Positions 31,646-36,033 of a DNA stretch of 36,033 bases are shown one piece after another (position 1 is the stretch's first letter; each line of letters starts with the position of its first letter). A program made the translations under genes and the position numbers. The notes below the pieces were generated by a model. The model made no database searches and had not been told where the DNA came from. It saw nothing but the letters and a program-made list of their open reading frames with translations. Source of the DNA: Gnetum montanum. Taxonomy: Eukaryota > Streptophyta > Gnetopsida > Gnetales > Gnetaceae. Location of the stretch: the NCBI GenBank assembly GCA_015680685.1, contig MNCI01004094.1, forward strand, positions 154,907 through 190,939, given 5' to 3'.

Positions 31646-32005
31646 TGTTTGCACTGTATTTGCCGCAGGTTGTGAAAAATCCAAAACGTGTGGCCATGGG
31701 CGTTTAGTGCATCATATAAATGAATATGATAGATGTATGGTAGTTATTGGGGCTTGTATTTCGGAGGGGCCCCTTGCTTGAACGGATGATGCGATGGTTA
31801 TATGGCTATCTAAATGCATTAAAATAATAATAATACATTATTAAATTGTTATCTTAGATCTAATGCTACTTTGGACCTTGTTTATTTGCCATATCTTATA
31901 TTACATTTATTCAATTTTACTTTGATTTTACCTCATTTAACATTGTTTTACCAACTTTCATTGCTTTTTTGCCTCACAGTGGACTTGCCAGTAAAATAGG
32001 CCCCT
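31646..32005. other. Y internal region, no recognised feature
   Basis: About 360 bases. The first 200 or so (to about 31850) still look like the island, with a CCGCAG/GTTGTG splice-like context at 31661-31672; the rest is AT-rich Y sequence. No gene is seen. Confidence 0.35.
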
Positions 32006-32110
32006 ACCATGGCCTACTAAGGCCTTAAACTGGCATTCCCACATCCCGCCAAGACTTAAAACTAGCAAAGATATGGCTCACCAAAGCCTAAAACTGGCAA
32101 AAAAAACTAG
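32006..32110 (+). repeat. Minisatellite B in Y
   Basis: Three units related to CTACTAAGGCCTTAAACTGG, spaced about 30 bases. Same family as the arrays at 18183 and 32886. Confidence 0.75.
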
Positions 32111-32885
32111 CAAAATATGACCTTATTTAACTACATTTTTCCATCACTAAGCATTGTTCAAGCCTTGGTTGACCTAGTTTGACATTAACTAATGTCCTTT
32201 AGCATCAACATAACCTTATTTAACCTTGTTTAATACCACTTTATGTAGCTTTAACCATCATTTGACCTTTATTTGACCCTATCCTCCATCATTTGGCCCT
32301 TGTATTACACACTATTTACATTATTATTATTATATTTTTTAAAATCATTTTGACATTATTTAACAATTTTATTACACAGGTGTTACTTGATGTGCCTATG
32401 TTGTCATGGAGAATTGAGCTAGGAGGATAAGAAAGCAAATTGGACTAGCCTCAAAGCCTAAGTGGGCCCTCTCATGATGTTGTTAGACCAAGTTGACCTT
32501 AAATATTCAAACCTTGAGCTTTGAAACCATTGCACCATATAATTATAACACCTTAAAGTAGACTAACTACTGTTAACCTTGAAGCCAAAAACATCATAGA
32601 GGGCCCCTTGGTCAAAGTTCCCATTTGAGACCAAGATGGTCAGGAGAAAACACATAGGACCGAGTTCCTCATCAAAACTAAAGCCTGCTCATAAGCTCAT
32701 CAAGCCCTTGCAATGCAACATTAAAAGCCATCACATAGCCCTAATTACATCTAACACTAGCATGTTTCTTCATAGTGTTGTTTACTATTGTTGACAAGTT
32801 GCAATGAATGACTGACATTGATGATTTCAACGGTCTACAACAAGCAAGCCTACATGACACCTATTGCATGACAGAGGGACATCTT
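32111..32885. other. Y internal region, no recognised feature
   Basis: About 775 AT-rich bases rich in CATTTGACC- and CCTTATTTAACC-like words, with no open frame of interest and no domain. A loose TTTAAC/TTTGAC repetition near 32120-32290 may be an old repeat. Confidence 0.4.
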
Positions 32886-33039
32886 TCTATAGCCCACCAA
32901 GGCCTTAAACTAGCAACATGGCTTGCTAGGGCCTAAAACTTATGAAACCATGGCCTATTAAGGCCTTAAACTAGCACCATGATTTGCTAAGACCTTAAAC
33001 TGGCACCACAGCTTGCCAAGGCCTTAAACTGGCAACATC
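32886..33039 (+). repeat. Minisatellite C in Y
   Basis: Five units around GCTTGCCAAGGCCTTAAACT, spaced about 28-34 bases. These are the best kept copies of the family. Confidence 0.8.
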
Positions 33040-33519
33040 GGTGACCTAGGATGATCAGATTTATTATAGTGTCCTACATGGTCTTATATATTTCATTGTA
33101 ACAACATGATTTATTTGCTTGGTTTTCTTGTCCTCTTGGAGTTGTGTTTGTAGGATGAAGCAAACTGCTAAGAAGCCAAATGGCCAATGAAGCTTCAAAG
33201 CCTAATGGCCGAAGAAACCTTGAAGCAAAGTGATTTGGCCCTCAAACACATTTGTCAAGTGACCAATACTTTAGAACATGTCAGTACCATGCTATAGCTA
33301 TGATGACAACATTTGGGATGCATTGTTAGCCCTTATAACCATCTCTTAATGACCTCTTTACCGTTTCCTTATCATAACCTTCTTTGATCATTACAAGCAC
33401 TCTTGGGCATGGTTCAACACCACCAGATCAAGTGCGAAGAGAGAATGTTGGTGATGGACCTGTAGCAGTGTTTTGTACTCTTTGTCGATGTCTCTTAGGT
33501 CAATCCTCTAGACATCAAT
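33040..33519. other. Y 3' untranslated region, no recognised feature
   Basis: About 480 bases between minisatellite C and the PPT. No frame or repeat is recognised. Confidence 0.45.
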
Positions 33520-33528
33520 GAAGAAGGG
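33520..33528 (+). other. Y polypurine tract
   Basis: GAAGAAGGG lies four bases before the TGAAAA start of the 3' LTR, the position of a plus-strand primer. Confidence 0.6.
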
Positions 33529-33532
33529 CTAA

Positions 33533-35122
33533 TGAAAAACCACCAAATTTCATGTTGCAACCTTCATTCTCTAACTTGGAACAAGGACTTATTGTAAATG
33601 TGAGGTATGCAACCTAGGAGCACAATCTTGCATACTTCAGCATTTTGGAGCCAAAAAATGCTCCAAAAATTGTTATTTCCTTGTTTCCCAACTAGAAATA
33701 GGTACCCAATGTCCATATCTAGGCTTTGAAATGCCAAAAATGCCTTTGGAATGACCAAAAACGACATTTTCATGGTTTTTTATAAGGGTGTAGCCCCAAC
33801 TACTCTAAAGCCATTTTTAGTAGTCACTAGAACTACATTTTAGTGGTTACAATAGCTATAGCCAGTGTAGTCACCACCAAGACCCAACAAAAGTGCAATA
33901 GTGGGATCATTGGATTTTCTAGTTTTCTAGTGACACCTAGCATAGTCATTCCAAGTCAACAACAGCTAGTATAGACAATGTTTACCACTAGGCACAACAC
34001 TTTCCAATGGGATCCACCACTTTTGCAATTTTTGTCCACCTTTCTAGTTGCCAACCCTTGCCTCATTTTCCAGCACCTCCATCATAGTCACAAAAGCCTG
34101 TTTGCTATTTATAGTAAACAAATGGGCTTTGTAGATGAAGTCCATTCTAGATTTACCACAAATGACAACTATGCTAGCAATAGTCAATGAACTACACTAA
34201 GCAAACTATGCTAGCAGTAGTCAGTGAACTACACTAACAATAGTTAGTGGACTACGCTGACAGTCGTTAATGGACAAGGATGACAGAAGTAATCGTTGTG
34301 AATCCTCAATCAATGGAAATCTATCATAAATCAATTGTAGTTAATGGCAGACCCAAAAATGGAAACCCTAACCCTATAAAAATCTAACGTTAACACCATA
34401 GAACAGTTTCAAATTCTGGCAATTCCAAACTTTGGCATTTCAAAAATCATTTTGCAGTAATACCATTTCTCATTCCCAGCCATCACAACCCATTGCCGCT
34501 ATTACAACCTCATCTGGTAGTACCATTTAGTAGTAGAAACTAGGACTATGTTGGGCACAGACACCCCCACGTTGTTTTCATTGCTCTAAATGTGCAATAC
34601 TAATCCCATTCCCACCTTGTAGATCTGGTTGAAACAATCAAAAAGTTACAAAAAATTAAAGCTAGGAAGAAACCAGATCATGGAGCTAGCCTTCTCCAAC
34701 AAACTTTAACCTTTAACAAGTAGCTTCCTATGCCCCTGGCCACATACCTATACATTGTGAACCCAATTCTTTTATATTTTTATATAAGTTTGATTGTTCA
34801 TGTTGTGAAAATTTTTGGTTTCCATTTCATTTTTGCACTTATTTCTATAACTATAATTCTGTTTCCATTTTCGTTAGACTAGTTATATCTACGTTTTTAT
34901 TTCCATTTTTGTTTTCATTCCTAACGTCATCTACAAATACACCTACATTTCCATAGCCATTTCTATTTTACATTTTTCAAGTCCCTGGGTAATTGACAAG
35001 ATTGTCCAGGGGACCCTAAATTCCCATTTTTTGGAGGGCCAAGGGATTGGGGGTTAAGACTTTTTTGGTTCTCAAATCTTTCAGTTTCCTCATTCCAACA
35101 ACCAAGATTTCTAGCGCTAATA
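33533..35122 (+). repeat. Y 3' LTR (1590 bp)
   Basis: Starts TGAAAAACCACC after the PPT and aligns with 12390-13990 to its end at 35122, followed by the target duplication GGTCA. The LTR pair has numerous substitutions and some indels, fitting an insertion at least as old as Z. Confidence 0.88.
34168..34297 (+). repeat. 23-bp tandem repeats in Y 3' LTR
   Basis: Five to six units of the ACTACACTAGCAATAGTCA type, one shortened near 34191-34205. Copy number and sequence differ from the 5' LTR block at 13027-13118. Confidence 0.72.
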
Positions 35123-35978
35123 GGTCAAGCATGGTATTGGGCTTCAAGTTATACTTGAAGTGGTTAACGAAATGGGCTATTAGGTCCTCAAGAGAGGATA
35201 TGAATCCTCTAGGTAGTGCACAGTACCAAACAAGTGCTTTACTAGTCAAAGACATAGGGGAAATCCCCATGATGGTATGAGGCCATTATTGCAAGAGTAA
35301 GCACTCAGATCAAAAGGTAATAAGGTGAGCATTGGGATCACCTTCTTCATTATACTTGCTAAATTAGGGAATAGGGACACTGGGAGAAGTGTCAAGGGTG
35401 AGACCATAGAACTAATGGGATCATAGTGGTAGAAGTCCATAATCTTGACAGTTTTTGAAGTAGAGGCTTTAATCCTCTTCAACTCCTCCTTCAGGTCCTA
35501 GATTATCTGGAAGGCTTGATCTAGGCCCTGTGGTGGTCCTATTGGCTATGGGGCTTGCACATATGATTGTGACATTTGTTGTGAGGTCTGTGGCCTTGCT
35601 ATGGATTGCGAGAAAGAGGGAAGAGGTTGCGTTATGGTCATAGCTTATGGGCCAAACAAAGAAAAGGATGTTTGTGTTGGTACTTGAGGCACAAATGGGA
35701 TAAAAGGGGTGTGTGACCCCTAGGTTTCTTGAGGTCTCATGGTGGATCCCACATGAGTGGTTAGTGTATTTGTGATGGTAAAAACCATCATCGATGGTTG
35801 CAAAGATCGAGGTTGTGTAGCAAATGGCATTGAAAAGTTAGAGGTTGTTGGTTATGGCATCAATTAGGTTTGATGCATAGCTATGACTAGCATGGGATCA
35901 ACTGTAGTAGGATAGGAGGGAGTGGAAGGTGGTGGTACCATGCCCATGGAGAAAATAAGAGTATTAGAGAAAGGTGTT
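35123..35978 (-). pseudogene. X gag, N-terminal part, decayed and split by element Y
   Basis: The minus strand from about 35800 down reads a Pro/Ser/Gln-rich stretch with SHTPFIPFVPQVPTQTSFSL, then QGLDQAFQII and LKEELKRIKA. A region corresponding to DDPISPIMPQLTL in Y follows, then SLTSKALVWY, LPRGFISSLEDLIAHFV and NLKPNTMLD, where Y's LTR interrupts it. All blocks align in order with Y gag at about 15190-15840. Frames shift between about 35250 and 35480, and several stops are present. The upstream end is cut at 35979 by another LTR. The downstream part of the gene is at 11472-12384. Confidence 0.82.
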
Positions 35979-36033
35979 TGATGAGCGGCGAGGTACCCCT
36001 ACACTCAACCATACGAATACGAGCGTTCATGCA
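35979..36033 (-). repeat. Partial Z-like LTR at the window edge
   Basis: TGATGAGCGGCGAGGTACCC and the following ACCATACGAATAC match the reverse complement of the last bases of Z's 5' LTR more closely than W's. No PBS lies on the inner side, so the flank at 35978 is X sequence and this is the outer end of a further minus-strand element continuing to the right. Confidence 0.75.

Larger units (their letters stand above)
12390..35122 (+). mobile_element. Element Y: large non-autonomous LTR element with gag and protease, hosting element Z
   Basis: Direct repeats 12390-13990 and 33533-35122 are the LTRs; a 5-bp target duplication flanks them and the insertion interrupts X's gag. Internal order on the plus strand is a repeat-rich leader, gag, protease, minisatellites, a palindromic tandem array, a host-derived island, more minisatellites, PPT and LTR. 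Without Z the element is about 13.6 kb. No RT, RNase H or integrase motif could be found in 17844-20334 or 29487-33532, so it would depend on another element's enzymes. This resembles gag-only or gag-pro non-autonomous plant elements in general, but I cannot name the family. Confidence 0.85.

Noticed and set aside
1-36033. tRNA, rRNA or other RNA genes
   Set aside because: No cloverleaf or rRNA-like stretch was noticed; the only tRNA-related sequences are the short PBS matches.

Overview
The window looks like intergenic DNA of a seed plant with a large, repeat-rich genome. It is AT-rich, has no intact host gene, and is almost entirely decayed Ty3/Gypsy (Metaviridae-type) LTR retrotransposons inserted into one another. 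The species cannot be named from the sequence; plant origin rests on the plant-specific character of the elements (Athila-like reverse transcriptase, tRNA-Asp-type primer sites) and on a plant-type polygalacturonase fragment. All coding regions carry stops and frameshifts, so everything coding is called as pseudogene.

Layout. (1) 1-9676: element W, minus strand, the only element with a complete domain order: 5' LTR (8878-9676), tRNA-Asp-type PBS, gag, protease, RT, RNase H, integrase, a 2 kb non-coding tail, PPT and a 3' LTR cut by the window edge (1-461). (2) 9677-12389 and 35123-35978: two halves of element X, minus strand, with gag and protease but no visible pol. (3) 12390-35122: element Y, plus strand, inserted in X's gag. 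Y has ~1.6 kb LTRs (12390-13990, 33533-35122), a 5-bp target duplication (GGTTA/GGTCA), gag and protease of the same family as X, no visible pol, and several tandem-repeat arrays. (4) 20335-29486: element Z, plus strand, inserted inside a tandem array of Y. Z has ~0.86 kb LTRs, target duplication CCATG/CCAAG, a W-related gag, no pol, and a second long decayed frame (ORF2) that ends in a heptad-like charged stretch. (5) 35979-36033: the terminal 55 bases of a further Z-like LTR.

How the parts relate. W and Z share LTR termini (TGATGA...TCATCA), PBS type, a nearly identical 31-nt tail including the PPT, and homologous gag, but only W encodes enzymes. Z therefore reads as a non-autonomous partner of a W-like element. 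X and Y are two members of a second family in which gag-protease is followed by minisatellites instead of pol. Within Y lies an island (about 30.4-31.6 kb) holding the C-terminal exon of a host polygalacturonase with one stop and one frameshift, which suggests capture of host DNA.

Insertion order deduced from nesting: X first, then Y, then Z. W and the Z-like LTR at the right edge abut X, and their relative ages are not fixed by nesting. Six single-N joins, most flanked by short exact duplications and two bracketing an inverted LTR fragment, are probably assembly artefacts rather than biology.
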